DNA of 64,000 nt from Youngiibacter fragilis 232.1 (GCF_000495435.3 NZ_AXUN02000172.1:41946-105945); one strand, 5' to 3'. Positions 44,447 to 54,037 are shown, counted from the first letter of the stretch. Numbers and translations: made by a program. Notes: generated by a model from the letters alone, not told the origin.

Positions 44447-45238
44447 ATGAATAATATATTTGACTCACATGCACATTACGATGATGAACAGTTCGACGAG
44501 GACAGGGAGGAGCTTCTTCTTGAGCTTAAGGCATCAGGGGTTGCCGGAATACTAAACATGAGCTCTGACTACAAGTCCATCGAGACAACGAGGATCCTCA
44601 CGGAAAACTACCCGTTCATATACGGCGCATGTGGTATCCATCCTGAAAATGCAGATGAATACAATGAGAATGTAAGGTCTGAAATGATCCTTCTTCTTAA
44701 GACGGATAAATTCAGGGCGGTCGGAGAGATTGGACTTGATTACTATTGGGAATCCAATCCCCCGAAGGAGATTCAGAAAAAGGTGTTCAGGGACCAGATG
44801 GAAATAGCGAAATCCCTTGGAATGCCAGTGGTTTTGCATGACAGGGACGCTCATGGGGATATGCTGTCGATTGTCAGGGAGTTTCCTGCAGTCACGGGAA
44901 TATTCCATTCCTTTTCCGGAAGTGTCGAGATGGCAAGGGAAGTCGTCTCATTGGGCTACTATATTGGCATATCAGGTGTCGCTACCTTCAAGAATGCAAG
45001 GAAGCTCCCGGAGGTCATTTCAGAGATTCCTCTGGACAGATTGCTCATCGAGACAGATGCCCCTTACATGGCACCAGTCCCCTACAGGGGTAAAAGGAAC
45101 AGGTCTGACTACCTGATTTACGTGGCTGAGAAGATAGCGGAGATTAAGGGGAAAAATGTCGAGGAGATACTGGAGGCAACCGCAGACAATGCCAGAAGGC
45201 TTCTTGGCATAAGGGATCAGCATGCAATCAAGTTGTAA
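44447..45238 (+). CDS. tatD: TatD-family metal-dependent hydrolase
   Basis: A 263-residue TIM-barrel hydrolase (YabD of B. subtilis). Metal ligands: FDSHAHYDD (HxH), AVGEIGLDYY (Glu), PVVLHDRDAH, GIFHSFSGS and LLIETDAPYMAP (Asp). The family has 3'-5' exonuclease/DNase activity. Position after metG and before yabE follows the Bacillus/Clostridium order. Confidence 0.94.
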   Translation: MNNIFDSHAHYDDEQFDEDREELLLELKASGVAGILNMSSDYKSIETTRILTENYPFIYGACGIHPENADEYNENVRSEMILLLKTDKFRAVGEIGLDYYWESNPPKEIQKKVFRDQMEIAKSLGMPVVLHDRDAHGDMLSIVREFPAVTGIFHSFSGSVEMAREVVSLGYYIGISGVATFKNARKLPEVISEIPLDRLLIETDAPYMAPVPYRGKRNRSDYLIYVAEKIAEIKGKNVEEILEATADNARRLLGIRDQHAIKL

Positions 45239-45276
45239 AGAATTTCGTTCATAAAATATTAACATTTTAAATTGTG

Positions 45277-45322
45277 AAATCGTTCTGAACCGCATAACCA
45301 TGCGGGTTTGGGGCGATTTTTT
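45277..45322 (+). terminator. Terminator of tatD
   Basis: A long stem (45277-45295 with 45300-45319, one bulge and several G-U pairs) with an AACC loop, followed by a T run that merges with the -35 box of the next promoter. Confidence 0.82.
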
Positions 45323-45350
45323 TGACACTTGGAAGGGGTGTGGATATAAT
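45322..45350 (+). promoter_or_regulatory. Full-consensus sigma-A promoter of the yabE-like gene
   Basis: TTGACA (45322-45327), exactly 17 bp, TATAAT (45345-45350). Both boxes match consensus perfectly. Confidence 0.88.
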
Positions 45351-45380
45351 TAGGACGTTACTCAACGAGGAGGTTGAAAC

Positions 45381-46382
45381 ATGAAAAAATTCTTTTCTAA
45401 GGGAGTGCTCATATCGCTGTTCGCAGCATTTGTCGTGTTTACGACAGCATTTGCAATAAACAGCATGAAGAAGCACGTGACTTTGGTGGTTGACGGAAAA
45501 GAACAGGTCATCGATACTTATGTGACTACAGTAGCCGAGTTTTTGGCAGAGAACGGGATAACAATTGATAGCAAGGATAAGATCGACAAGGGAACAGGAG
45601 ACGGCCTGGCTAAGCAGGACAGGATAGTTATCACAAGGGCAGTCCCTGTGGTGCTGTATGCGGATGGAGCTATTCAGGAATTCATGACCGCTGAAAAGAC
45701 GGTTCAGGATTTTCTTGATGCAGAGAGCGTTACATTAGGCGAAATCGACAAGATATCAGTCCCTGTGGAAACGATGGTATCAAGGGACATGGAAATTACG
45801 ATTGTAAGGGTAACAAAGGAAATGGTTACTGAGAATGTGACCATTGCTTTCGGAGTGCAGGAGAAGAAAGACTCCTCCATTATGAAGGGCATAAAGAAGG
45901 TTACTCAGGAAGGAAGCGCTGGTGAGAAGGTCCTGACCAAGGAAAGGACCTATGAGGATGGCGTTCTTGTCTCTGAGGAGCTCGTGGGCGAGAATGTCAC
46001 CAAGAGCCCTGTCGACAAGATTGTCGCCGTGGGAACCAAGGTAATGAGCTACGCTGCTGTAAATACAGCAACGAGAGGTCCGCTTCCTGCAAGCCTCAGC
46101 TACTCCAGCACGTATACCGTAAGGGCCACAGCATACGCAGGTGACGGGATAACCGCAAGCGGAGCAGTACCTGTCAGGAATCCCTCAGGATGGTCCACTA
46201 TCGCTGTAGACAGGACAAGGATTCCGCTGGGTACCAGGGTCTATGTTGAGGGTTATGGATATGCCATAGCGCAGGATGTTGGCGGAGCTATCAAGGGTGA
46301 CAGGATAGACGTGTTCATGAATTCTGAATCTGATGCAATCAGATGGGGAGTAAGGTACGTCAAAATCTACATACTTGACTGA
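45381..46382 (+). CDS. yabE: YabE-like cell-wall protein (DUF348–G5–3D domains)
   Basis: A 333-residue exported protein. An N-terminal hydrophobic signal or anchor (residues 8-26) is followed by two DUF348 repeats (VTLVVDGKEQVIDTYVTTVAEFL; VVLYADGAIQEFMTAEKTVQDFL), a G5 domain (residues about 145-220) and a C-terminal 3D domain (VRATAYAGDG, STIAVDRTRIPLGTRVYVEGYGY, AQDVGGAIKGDRIDVFM), whose three Asp give the name. Such Rpf/Sps-type proteins cleave peptidoglycan. AGGAGG precedes the ATG. Confidence 0.92.
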   Translation: MKKFFSKGVLISLFAAFVVFTTAFAINSMKKHVTLVVDGKEQVIDTYVTTVAEFLAENGITIDSKDKIDKGTGDGLAKQDRIVITRAVPVVLYADGAIQEFMTAEKTVQDFLDAESVTLGEIDKISVPVETMVSRDMEITIVRVTKEMVTENVTIAFGVQEKKDSSIMKGIKKVTQEGSAGEKVLTKERTYEDGVLVSEELVGENVTKSPVDKIVAVGTKVMSYAAVNTATRGPLPASLSYSSTYTVRATAYAGDGITASGAVPVRNPSGWSTIAVDRTRIPLGTRVYVEGYGYAIAQDVGGAIKGDRIDVFMNSESDAIRWGVRYVKIYILD

Positions 46383-46400
46383 TAAGAGTAATAAGAAACG

Positions 46401-46427
46401 AATCCGGGAAACCGGATTTGTTTTTTT
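46401..46427 (+). terminator. Terminator of the yabE-like gene
   Basis: AATCCGG / CCGGATT with a GAAA loop (46401-46418), then TGTTTTTTT. Confidence 0.85.
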
Positions 46428-46475
46428 GCAGAGGATATCTCTGCTATAATAGCAGAGGCTTTCTCTGCTATAATA
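46428..46475 (+). repeat. Duplicated 24-bp palindrome–TATAAT unit upstream of rnmV
   Basis: Unit 1 is 46428-46451 and unit 2 is 46452-46475; 22 of 24 bases agree. Each unit is GCAGAG-N5-CTCTGC followed by TATAATA. The TATAAT words lie at 46445-46450 and 46469-46474. Likely a promoter region with operator-like dyads. Confidence 0.75.
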
Positions 46476-46499
46476 GACTGTAGAACTTTTTTAAGGTGG

Positions 46500-47060
46500 A
46501 TGAATATGATAAGTGAGATAATCGTTGTAGAAGGCAGGGATGACATCACGGCTGTAAAGAGGGCTGTAGATGCTGAAGTCATAGCTGTCGGAGGCTACGG
46601 GATAAATGCAAGGATAATAGATATCATACGTGAAGCTGCAATAAGGAAAGGTGTCATAGTGCTGACCGACCCTGATTTTGCAGGGGAGCATATCAGGCGT
46701 ATAATATCCAAGAGGGTGCCTGGGATAAGGCATGCCTACATCATGCGCTCCGAGGGGACCAAAGACGGGGACATAGGCGTTGAGAATGCCTCACCGGAAG
46801 CGATAAGGCGAGCCCTCTCAAATGCAAGGGCAAGCCAGTCAGAGCGGGCGATAACCTTCAACATGGAGGATATGCTGAGATTCGGGCTTACAGGCAGGAC
46901 AGATTCGAAGGCAAGAAGACAGGTAATGGGAAAGGCTTTGGGGATCGGCTATGCAAATACCTCCGCTTTCCTGAAAAGGCTAAATTCATACGGTATCAGG
47001 GTGGAGGAATTTGAGGAAGCCCTGAAAGCCAATTTTGAGGAGTATTCTGATGGAGAATAA
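46500..47060 (+). CDS. rnmV: Ribonuclease M5
   Basis: A 186-residue protein with an N-terminal TOPRIM domain ([14 protein letters not shown], then [14 protein letters not shown] with the DxD metal site) and a C-terminal RNase M5 region. It matures 5S rRNA precursors. It overlaps ksgA by 11 bp, as in Bacillus. Confidence 0.95.
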   Translation: MNMISEIIVVEGRDDITAVKRAVDAEVIAVGGYGINARIIDIIREAAIRKGVIVLTDPDFAGEHIRRIISKRVPGIRHAYIMRSEGTKDGDIGVENASPEAIRRALSNARASQSERAITFNMEDMLRFGLTGRTDSKARRQVMGKALGIGYANTSAFLKRLNSYGIRVEEFEEALKANFEEYSDGE

Positions 47061-47883
47061 AAGTACCAGGAGCATTGTAGAAAAGTATGGTTTCAGATTC
47101 ACAAAGAGTTTGGGACAGAATTTCCTTACCGACCTCAGGGTAGTCGATGACATCATCGCAGGTGCGGAGATAACAAAGGATGATTCAGTCATTGAGATAG
47201 GACCGGGTGTGGGTACCCTTACAAGGAAGCTTCTAGAGCATGCAGGAAAGGTAACGGCGATAGAACTTGACGAGGAGCTTATTCCCATACTTACCGAGGA
47301 GCTGAAGGAGTTCGATAACTTCACTCTTATACACGGTGATGCTGTGAAGCTTAACCTGAAGGAGATCGCCGGAGGTGACAGGGTCAAGTTTGTGGCAAAC
47401 CTTCCTTACTATGTGACAACACCGATAATTGCGGGGATACTTTCAAGCGGTATGGATTTCGACAGCCTTACTATCATGGTCCAGAAGGAGGTTGCGGAGA
47501 GGATGGCAGCTGTTCCGGGGACCAAGGACTATGGCTCACTTACGATCCTCGTAAGGTATTACTGCGATACCAAGGTCGTGAGGAATGTACCGCCATCCGC
47601 GTTCATCCCCAGGCCGAAGATAGATTCGACTGTCATAAGGCTTGACAAGCTGGATAAGCCAAGAGCGGAGGTTGAAGACGAGAAGCTGTTCTTCAATATA
47701 GTCAGGCACTCGTTCAACATGAGGCGGAAGACCCTCGTGAATGGCCTGAAATCCATGGGTCTGAGCAGGGATACCATAGACGAGGCCATGGCGGAATGTG
47801 GAATCGGCAGCAATGTGAGAGGGGAGACCCTTTCTGTCGAGGAGTTCGCAAGGCTCTCCAATGCCATTGGAAAAAGAAGGTGA
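47050..47883 (+). CDS. rsmA: 16S rRNA (adenine1518-N6/adenine1519-N6)-dimethyltransferase
   Basis: About 277 residues (KsgA). Motifs: [19 protein letters not shown] (SAM binding), AIELDEEL, and the catalytic [13 protein letters not shown] (NLPY). The start at 47050 has GAGGAG upstream; the earlier TTG at 47035 does not. It methylates two adenosines in helix 45 of 16S rRNA. Confidence 0.97.
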   Translation: MENKSTRSIVEKYGFRFTKSLGQNFLTDLRVVDDIIAGAEITKDDSVIEIGPGVGTLTRKLLEHAGKVTAIELDEELIPILTEELKEFDNFTLIHGDAVKLNLKEIAGGDRVKFVANLPYYVTTPIIAGILSSGMDFDSLTIMVQKEVAERMAAVPGTKDYGSLTILVRYYCDTKVVRNVPPSAFIPRPKIDSTVIRLDKLDKPRAEVEDEKLFFNIVRHSFNMRRKTLVNGLKSMGLSRDTIDEAMAECGIGSNVRGETLSVEEFARLSNAIGKRR

Positions 47884-47888
47884 CCAGC

Positions 47889-48707
47889 TTGAAAAGGAAG
47901 CTTCATTTCATCTCGGCACTTCTAATCATGATGCTCATGCTTCAGGGATGCGCGGCTATAGATTCGCTGAGGCTGCGATACGGTTTGATCAACCAGGACT
48001 TTGAGTTCCTTAAGAGCGAGGACCTTGAATCCATAATCATACAGAGTGTCAGGGACAAGGGCTTCAGGTTCGTGGTGACGGACAGGATAGCCATAGGGGA
48101 CCTGTATTCAAGCCTGAAGAAGGCGGATGCCACAGAAGAAAAGTCTGTTTTTGCACCTGACTATACCTTCGAGTTCCATATGATAGATGGAACGGTGATC
48201 GAGTATGACTATGTTGCCGGAGTCTCCAAACAGGACAAGGGCAATTTCTACAGCGATGAGAAAAGCTTCAGGGTTCCGGAGAGGATAGACAACGACCTGA
48301 TCAGGAACCTGTATACACTGAGGAAGCCAAAGTATTTCGAGGATATATACTATGGCTCGCTGTCTGAGCTTACAGGGCTTCTTAAGGAAGAATATCCTGG
48401 AATGAGCATAGGAATTAGGATCTCAAATGATGTGGATACTCTCAAGTACCAGATCTCAAGGGACATCGAGGACTTCAGGCTGCAGCTGCTGGAGAAGGGA
48501 GCGATGCTGCTCTCATCAGGGGAAAAGACTGATATTGTGCTGGAAGTGAAGACTCAGGGGTATAAGACCAATGTGTTCAAGGCTGTCGTAACCCTGAGGA
48601 ATGAAAAGGACTATACGAAAAGAAGCTTCTATATCTACGGGAAATATTCCAATGATATAAGCAAGTGGGATACGATAATTTCAGAGGAGAAGCCAGCAGG
48701 CTTTTAG
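47889..48707 (+). CDS. Lipoprotein of unknown function
   Basis: About 272 residues from the TTG at 47889 (AAGGTGA upstream), 5 bp after rsmA. The signal peptide ends in a lipobox (LMLQGC, Cys about 20). The remaining chain is soluble, with mixed alpha/beta character and no recognised domain (segments such as YTFEFHMIDGTVIEYDYVAG and KRSFYIYGKYSND). Probably surface-attached. Co-transcribed with rsmA and the Mrp ATPase. Confidence 0.8.
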   Translation: MKRKLHFISALLIMMLMLQGCAAIDSLRLRYGLINQDFEFLKSEDLESIIIQSVRDKGFRFVVTDRIAIGDLYSSLKKADATEEKSVFAPDYTFEFHMIDGTVIEYDYVAGVSKQDKGNFYSDEKSFRVPERIDNDLIRNLYTLRKPKYFEDIYYGSLSELTGLLKEEYPGMSIGIRISNDVDTLKYQISRDIEDFRLQLLEKGAMLLSSGEKTDIVLEVKTQGYKTNVFKAVVTLRNEKDYTKRSFYIYGKYSNDISKWDTIISEEKPAGF

Positions 48708-48717
48708 GGAGGTTCCA

Positions 48718-49614
48718 ATGTCATCATGTTCAACCTGTGCATCCAAGAGCGGATGCAGCAAGGATATCAAATGCGATTTCATAAAGCCGAAGTATGGCAG
48801 GATAAGACATGTTGTAGGTGTAATAAGCGGAAAAGGCGGAGTGGGAAAGTCCAGCGTAACTGGGATACTCGCAGTGCAGCTGAGGAAGCTGGGCTATAGG
48901 GTAGGAGTCCTTGACGGTGACATGACAGGCCCGTCCATACCCAGGTTTTTCGGAATCAACGAGGAAAGGACCGGATATGCACCAACTGACGTAAAGGATG
49001 TGTTCAAGTTCATACCTGTGGAAACAAGCCTTGGTATTAAGACCATCTCAATGAACTTCATGATCGAAGAGGAGGAGCCTCTCCTATGGAGGGGGCCGGT
49101 GCTTGGTAATGCGCTTACGCAGCTTTTCCAGGACACTGACTGGGGAAATCTGGACTATCTGCTCATCGACATGCCGCCGGGTACCGGAGACATAGCACTG
49201 ACCATAATGCAGCAGTTCCCGGTTGACTACCTTGTAGTGGTATCGACACCTCAGGACATGGTCTCAATGATCGTGAAGAAGGTGGTGAACATGGCCGAGA
49301 AGCTTGAAGTGCCTATAAAGGGAGTAGTCCAGAACATGTCGTATATCAGATGCGGAAGCTGCGGTGAGAAGATGAACGTATTCTCAAGGAACACAGCAGA
49401 AAGCCAGGCTGAAAAGATGGGACTGCCACTACTTGCAGAGCTCCCCATCGACCCTGACTTCGCATCCTATCTTGAAGAGGGGATGGCTGAGCGCTACGCA
49501 GCCACAAACAAGGATTATGACATCCTTATGGAAGCCTTCAGGAATGATGAGAATGAGATTGCGAAGAGGGTAGCTGAAGCGAAGAAAAAGTCGATACCTT
49601 TCCTGGATAGTTAA
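48718..49614 (+). CDS. Mrp/NBP35-family ATPase
   Basis: A 298-residue P-loop ATPase. A cysteine-rich N terminus (CSTCASKSGCS … C) precedes the deviant Walker A GKGGVGKSS, Walker B-type LDYLLIDMPPGTGD, and a CxxC pair (CGSC) near residue 205. Mrp proteins carry or insert iron-sulphur clusters. AGGGAGG precedes the ATG. Confidence 0.94.
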   Translation: MSSCSTCASKSGCSKDIKCDFIKPKYGRIRHVVGVISGKGGVGKSSVTGILAVQLRKLGYRVGVLDGDMTGPSIPRFFGINEERTGYAPTDVKDVFKFIPVETSLGIKTISMNFMIEEEEPLLWRGPVLGNALTQLFQDTDWGNLDYLLIDMPPGTGDIALTIMQQFPVDYLVVVSTPQDMVSMIVKKVVNMAEKLEVPIKGVVQNMSYIRCGSCGEKMNVFSRNTAESQAEKMGLPLLAELPIDPDFASYLEEGMAERYAATNKDYDILMEAFRNDENEIAKRVAEAKKKSIPFLDS

Positions 49615-49618
49615 ATGA

Positions 49619-49660
49619 TGAAACATTTTGCGGCAATTATCGCAAAGTGTTTCTTTTTAT
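49619..49660 (+). terminator. Terminator after the Mrp gene
   Basis: GAAACATTTTGCG pairs with CGCAAAGTGTTTC (one G-U pair), then TTTTTATTAT. Confidence 0.85.
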
Positions 49661-49837
49661 TATAGGATAAATACTAATATAAGCCGAGTAATATTGGTGA
49701 TAATTTATCTTCACTAAAATTTAACATTAAAAATATGTCGAATAAGTATTGATTGAAAATTGAAAAATTGATATAGTGGTACAAACAATGATGATAGATA
49801 TATTGCATGTTGTTACACTATATTATGGAGGTATTGT

Positions 49838-50575
49838 ATGAAGAAAAAATTTGCTGTCATTCTTTCTGCCATCATGGCCCTCAACCTGACACTACCTGTT
49901 CTTGGAGCGGAAAAGCAAGCGGGAGGCACAGTCCATATCGATCCGATTGCAAACCTTGCGCTTACACAGGAACAGCTGAACGCCGGATATGAAGTGAATG
50001 TAACTGGATATGTCGAATTCGACAACAGAGTACCGGATAAAGATGGTGGACTTGTATTTTCGAACCAGGGCAGGCTTGATATACTGACACTAGAAGTTCA
50101 GAAGGACGGAGGAGCATTTGAATCCATTCAAAAAATCGATAATGATCCACCGCTTGATGCGATGGACCTCGCATCTCGAGGTAAATTTGGAAGAGAATTC
50201 GGATTTACTGCACCATGGAAAATAACTGAAGTCGGTTCATATCTGCTTAAAGTCACAGCAACATTCACAGGCCCTTACGAGGCAGCATCGGATGTGGAAG
50301 ATGTGACAGTTGAACTGCTTATTCCGATTATAGTCGATTATCCTGCAGCCCCTGCAGTCGCTGCTGCAATTCTCAAGAATGCTGGAATACCTCACAGGTA
50401 CCAGATATCCGGAAAGACATACGGAAACTACATTTCAGACGTTGCAGCACATATGGGAAGCACAGAAAATGATGAGAACGGATCATGGTTTGATGGAATC
50501 GACAAGAGTGATGTTGATGCGTACTATGAGGCGGTTTACGATTATCTTAAATCTATAGGTGCTAACCTTCCGTAA
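49838..50575 (+). CDS. Secreted protein of unknown function
   Basis: A 245-residue protein with a clear signal peptide (KKKFAVILSAIMALNLTLPVLGAE) cleaved near residue 23. Residues about 30-165 are beta-rich and Ig-like (VNVTGYVEFDN … ITEVGSYLLKVTATFTGPYE). The C-terminal 65 residues are helical and contain ISDVAAHMG and FDGIDKSDVDAYYEAVYDYL, a short Asp-rich, dockerin-like stretch without a full dockerin pattern. TGGAGG precedes the ATG. Single-gene unit in an AT-rich setting. Confidence 0.75.
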   Translation: MKKKFAVILSAIMALNLTLPVLGAEKQAGGTVHIDPIANLALTQEQLNAGYEVNVTGYVEFDNRVPDKDGGLVFSNQGRLDILTLEVQKDGGAFESIQKIDNDPPLDAMDLASRGKFGREFGFTAPWKITEVGSYLLKVTATFTGPYEAASDVEDVTVELLIPIIVDYPAAPAVAAAILKNAGIPHRYQISGKTYGNYISDVAAHMGSTENDENGSWFDGIDKSDVDAYYEAVYDYLKSIGANLP

Positions 50576-50586
50576 ATCAAACTAAC

Positions 50587-50623
50587 AAGGACCATGCTTC
50601 ACATCACATGAAGCATGGTCCTT
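50587..50623. terminator. Bidirectional terminator
   Basis: A perfect 15-bp stem (50587-50601 with 50609-50623) with a 7-nt loop, between the convergent secreted-protein and thiT genes. Confidence 0.88.
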
Positions 50624-50627
50624 TAAT

Positions 50628-51293
50628 TTACTTTACCGGAACCTTGTACCCGGGATTCACGGCCTTAAGCAGCCTGTTCCATGGAACGAAAGCAAGGACT
50701 GCAAGTATTATTGCCATTTCACCAAGAAGGAACGGGGCGTTGTAGGTTATCGAGTAGATCCAGAGTGCACTTCCTGTCTGCATGCCTTCAGGTGCATATT
50801 CCGCGAAGAACACGACTCCTGAAAGGACATGTGGTATGAGCCTCATGATATGGGCAGCGACCGCTCCTGCGAACCTGTTGCTGAAGAAGCCTGATACTCC
50901 AATCAGCATGAATGGGATAGGATAGTCAAGGAGCGTCTGGATCGGGTGCACGATGTACGGTCCCATGAACAGGTTGACTATGCCGAAGAGGAATCCAGTG
51001 AGCATTCCGACTTCAGGTCCGTATGCGTACGACAGTATTATTATCGGCAGCACTGATGCAAGGGTTACGCTGCCGCCCTGCGGCATCTTGTACAGGATGA
51101 TGTTGTTGAGGACCGCTGACAATGCGACTGCCATTGCTATTTTTGCCATGAGCTGAGGTGTAAGCTTTACCTTCCTCAGACTTATCAGGAATACGATGCC
51201 GCCGAGCAGGATGATAAGCGCTGCGATTGCCATAGGATTGTCCCTGAGCGCCGCAAATGCCTCGCCGAAGCTTTCGAGAATTGATAGAAACAT
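50628..51293 (-). CDS. thiT: Thiamine transporter ThiT (ECF S component)
   Basis: About 221 residues with six hydrophobic segments, ending in the YuaJ/ThiT-type region (PEGMQTGSALWIYSITYNAPFLLGE). It binds thiamine and associates with an energy-coupling factor module encoded elsewhere. The ATG at 51293 has AAGGAGG upstream, and the TPP riboswitch lies directly before it, which supports the substrate. Confidence 0.95.
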   Translation of the reverse strand: MFLSILESFGEAFAALRDNPMAIAALIILLGGIVFLISLRKVKLTPQLMAKIAMAVALSAVLNNIILYKMPQGGSVTLASVLPIIILSYAYGPEVGMLTGFLFGIVNLFMGPYIVHPIQTLLDYPIPFMLIGVSGFFSNRFAGAVAAHIMRLIPHVLSGVVFFAEYAPEGMQTGSALWIYSITYNAPFLLGEMAIILAVLAFVPWNRLLKAVNPGYKVPVK

Positions 51294-51320
51294 TATTTTA
51301 CCTCCTTCTATAGGCTGGAA

Positions 51321-51352
51321 AAATAAAACCGTCCTGCGGTGCAAGACGGTTT
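51321..51352 (-). terminator. Riboswitch-controlled terminator of thiT
   Basis: Minus strand: AAACCGTC pairs with GACGGTTT (51327-51352), then TATTTTT. Confidence 0.82.
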
Positions 51353-51367
51353 GAAACCACTTTTTCC

Positions 51368-51446
51368 GCTTCCCTACGCTGGTACTAACCAGATCAGGTT
51401 ACAGGGTTAGCTTTCCGCCTCTCAGCCCTTTCGGGCACCCCTAGCC
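51368..51446 (-). ncRNA. TPP riboswitch
   Basis: On the minus strand the THI-box core is intact: AGGGGTGCCC, GGGCTGAGA, AACCCTGTAACCTGATCTGG and TACCAGCGTAGGGAAGC. With the terminator that follows, binding of thiamine pyrophosphate would stop transcription of thiT. Confidence 0.96.
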
Positions 51447-51486
51447 TTTTTTATCATTCTAATACATATTCATGTCAAGGTCAATC

Positions 51487-52335
51487 TTATAGCGGATTTC
51501 TCTGGAGGCATATGCCGAGAAGTCCCTTTCCCGTATGGACACCGAGGGCCGGGCTGATCTGCCTCAGGTCCATGCTCTGGACGTTCTTCATCTTCATTAT
51601 GGTCTCCACCAGTGCTTTGCCTTCTTCAAGAGCAGCTCCATGCATGACGTAAACATTGCATTTGTATTTCGCGAGGTTTTCCTCAAGGATTCCCACAAGC
51701 CTGAGAAGTGCCTGCTTCCTGCCCTTTGCCTTGGCTATGGTGTAGTAGATTCCGTCACGGTTAACGGAAATTATCGGCTTGAGGTTCAACAGCTGTCCGA
51801 TCGTTCCTGCCACCTTGCCGATCCTTCCGCCCTTCATGAGGTATTCCAGGGTATCCACATAATAGTATGTGTCTATGGTTTCCTGGAAGGCAGCAAGCTT
51901 TTCAAGGATCTCCTCTAGTGCCATTCCTGACTTTATAAGCCTTCCTGCCTCAAGGACAGTTATGCCTTCAGCCATTGAAAGGTTCTTTGTGTCGAATACA
52001 TGGGTCACCATTGACGGATGCTCCTCGGCATACATCTTTACGGCATTCGCTGTCCCTGAAAGTCCGCTTGAGATGAAAACGCCGAGCACGTGGGTATATC
52101 CTTCATCCTTCAGCTCCCTGTAAAGCGCTTCGATGTCTTCTCCTGATGGAAGGCTGGTCTTAGGGACCTCCTTCTCCAGGTTCGCATATACCTCATCTGG
52201 ATGTATTTCAACCCTGTCCCTGTATTCTTTGTCTGCATAGATTATCCTGAGCGGCAGGAGCCTGGCTCCGCACTCCTTAAGTTCTTCGTCGGTCAGGTCA
52301 CAAGCGCTGTCTGTGACTAGTGCTATCTTACTCAT
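51487..52335 (-). CDS. DegV family fatty-acid-binding protein
   Basis: A 282-residue DegV protein: N-terminal VTDSACDLTDEEL, then TSLPSGEDI, FISSGLSGTANA and the C-terminal GVHTGKGLLGI segment. Members bind fatty acyl chains and some (FakB) present them to a fatty acid kinase; no fakA is present here. Single gene. Confidence 0.93.
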   Translation of the reverse strand: MSKIALVTDSACDLTDEELKECGARLLPLRIIYADKEYRDRVEIHPDEVYANLEKEVPKTSLPSGEDIEALYRELKDEGYTHVLGVFISSGLSGTANAVKMYAEEHPSMVTHVFDTKNLSMAEGITVLEAGRLIKSGMALEEILEKLAAFQETIDTYYYVDTLEYLMKGGRIGKVAGTIGQLLNLKPIISVNRDGIYYTIAKAKGRKQALLRLVGILEENLAKYKCNVYVMHGAALEEGKALVETIMKMKNVQSMDLRQISPALGVHTGKGLLGICLQRNPL

Positions 52336-52537
52336 TATTATCTCCCCTCATGGCTTTCTTATATAAAGTATAGCAAAGCGATTAAGGATAAACAATGAAA
52401 CAGATCCTGTTCATGGATTGTTCTTGTAATTTCAGGTGTATTTGCACGGATTTAGATAGTAAAATGTATTTGTCGGTCTTATACGGACCACATCATTTCC
52501 ACCGCATGGGAGCGGCGGATAAGGAAGGAGAGTGACT

Positions 52538-54037
52538 ATGATGGCCGAAAAGAGCCTTCATGAGATGTTCAGTTTCACTCTGGACATGGAAAAGGAAAAT
52601 GTTGTTATACCGGTATGCGAGGATGCAGCCGTAGAGGAGGCCTTCAGGGAGGAATATTCATTCCTGTCAGGAAAGGGGATATTCACAGGAAAATCCGGAG
52701 AGGTCTACTCTACGTTAGGTGCAGAGCGCAAAGGGGTTTTGATTTTCATAGGACTTGGAAAGGAGAAATCCGTAAACCTGGAAAAGATAAGGAAGGCGGG
52801 CTTCAGGGCTGCGCAGGAGCTTGCATCAAACAAGGTGGCTGCTGCATGCATGAGGATATCTAAGCTTTCAGGGCTATGCTACAAGGAGACTACCAAGGCA
52901 TGGGTGGAAGGGATGCTTCAAAGCGCATATTCCTTCGACAAATACCTTGCGAAAAAGAAGGATAATCCCAAGCTTCAGATGTCATTCCTCATAAAGGAAG
53001 GAAAGGAAGATAAGGTAAGGTCGGCCATTTCTGAGACAATGAACCTTATGGATGCTGTGTTCCTTGCAAGGGACCTTGTTAATGAGCCTGCGATATCGCT
53101 GACACCTCGAACACTTGCTGAGGTTGCCGGTAAGGAGCTGACTCCATTCGGAGTCGAGGTTGAGGTGCTTGGAAGATCCGCTGCAGCCGACCTTGGGATG
53201 GAGGCTTTCCTCGCTGTTGCCAAAGGCTCATCCGAAGAACCAAAGGTCATCGTAATGAGATACAGGGGCGATGCTGAAAGCTCAAGGCTCCTGGGACTTG
53301 TCGGCAAGGGAGTTACCTACGATTCAGGCGGATATTCACTTAAGCCCAAGGATTCCATGGTAACCATGTATGACGACATGGGCGGTTCTGCGGCAGTCAT
53401 CGGGGCCATGAAGGCACTTGCTGCCAACGGAGTGAAAAGGAATGTGACCGCGGTGGTACTTGCGACAGAGAACATGGTAAACGGTGAAGCCTACAAGCCG
53501 GGAGACATCATCGGATCAATGGCCGGAAAGTCCATTGAGATACTGTCCACAGACGCGGAGGGAAGGCTTACGCTCGCTGATGCACTCCACTATATCATAA
53601 CCAGGGAAAAGGTGGACGAGGTCGTTGACATAGCAACTCTTACCGGAGCCTGTGTTGTCGCCCTTGGCGAGCAGATGTCAGGAGCCTTCGCAAGCGATGA
53701 TGAGCTTATGCAGAGGGTCAGGAAGGCAGCGGAGAAGGCAGCAGAGCCAACATGGCAGCTTCCCCTCAATGAAGAATACAGGGAGCTTGTGAAGGGAACG
53801 AGGTCAGACCTCAAGAACAGCGGAGGAAGATGGGGTGGAGCGATAAGCGCGGCCGCATTCCTCAGGGAGTTCACAGGCGACACACCTTGGGTTCATCTTG
53901 ACATAGCGGGTACCGCATATCTCACATCAGGAAAGGGCTATCTTCCTAAGGGAGCTACAGGAACAGGAGTGAAGACCCTGTACAACCTGGCTCTGGAGGC
54001 TGTGGAACCAGGCTGCGGCTGCGGTGACAGGAATTGA
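52538..54037 (+). CDS. pepA: Leucyl aminopeptidase (M17)
   Basis: About 499 residues. The C-terminal catalytic domain has GKGVTYDSGGYSLKP (Lys and Asp), VLATENMVNG, and NTDAEGRL-type STDAEGRLTLADAL with the metal ligands and catalytic Arg. The ATG at 52538 has AAGGAAGGAG upstream. Downstream the pepP-like gene overlaps its stop, so two aminopeptidases are co-expressed. Confidence 0.95.
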   Translation: MMAEKSLHEMFSFTLDMEKENVVIPVCEDAAVEEAFREEYSFLSGKGIFTGKSGEVYSTLGAERKGVLIFIGLGKEKSVNLEKIRKAGFRAAQELASNKVAAACMRISKLSGLCYKETTKAWVEGMLQSAYSFDKYLAKKKDNPKLQMSFLIKEGKEDKVRSAISETMNLMDAVFLARDLVNEPAISLTPRTLAEVAGKELTPFGVEVEVLGRSAAADLGMEAFLAVAKGSSEEPKVIVMRYRGDAESSRLLGLVGKGVTYDSGGYSLKPKDSMVTMYDDMGGSAAVIGAMKALAANGVKRNVTAVVLATENMVNGEAYKPGDIIGSMAGKSIEILSTDAEGRLTLADALHYIITREKVDEVVDIATLTGACVVALGEQMSGAFASDDELMQRVRKAAEKAAEPTWQLPLNEEYRELVKGTRSDLKNSGGRWGGAISAAAFLREFTGDTPWVHLDIAGTAYLTSGKGYLPKGATGTGVKTLYNLALEAVEPGCGCGDRN

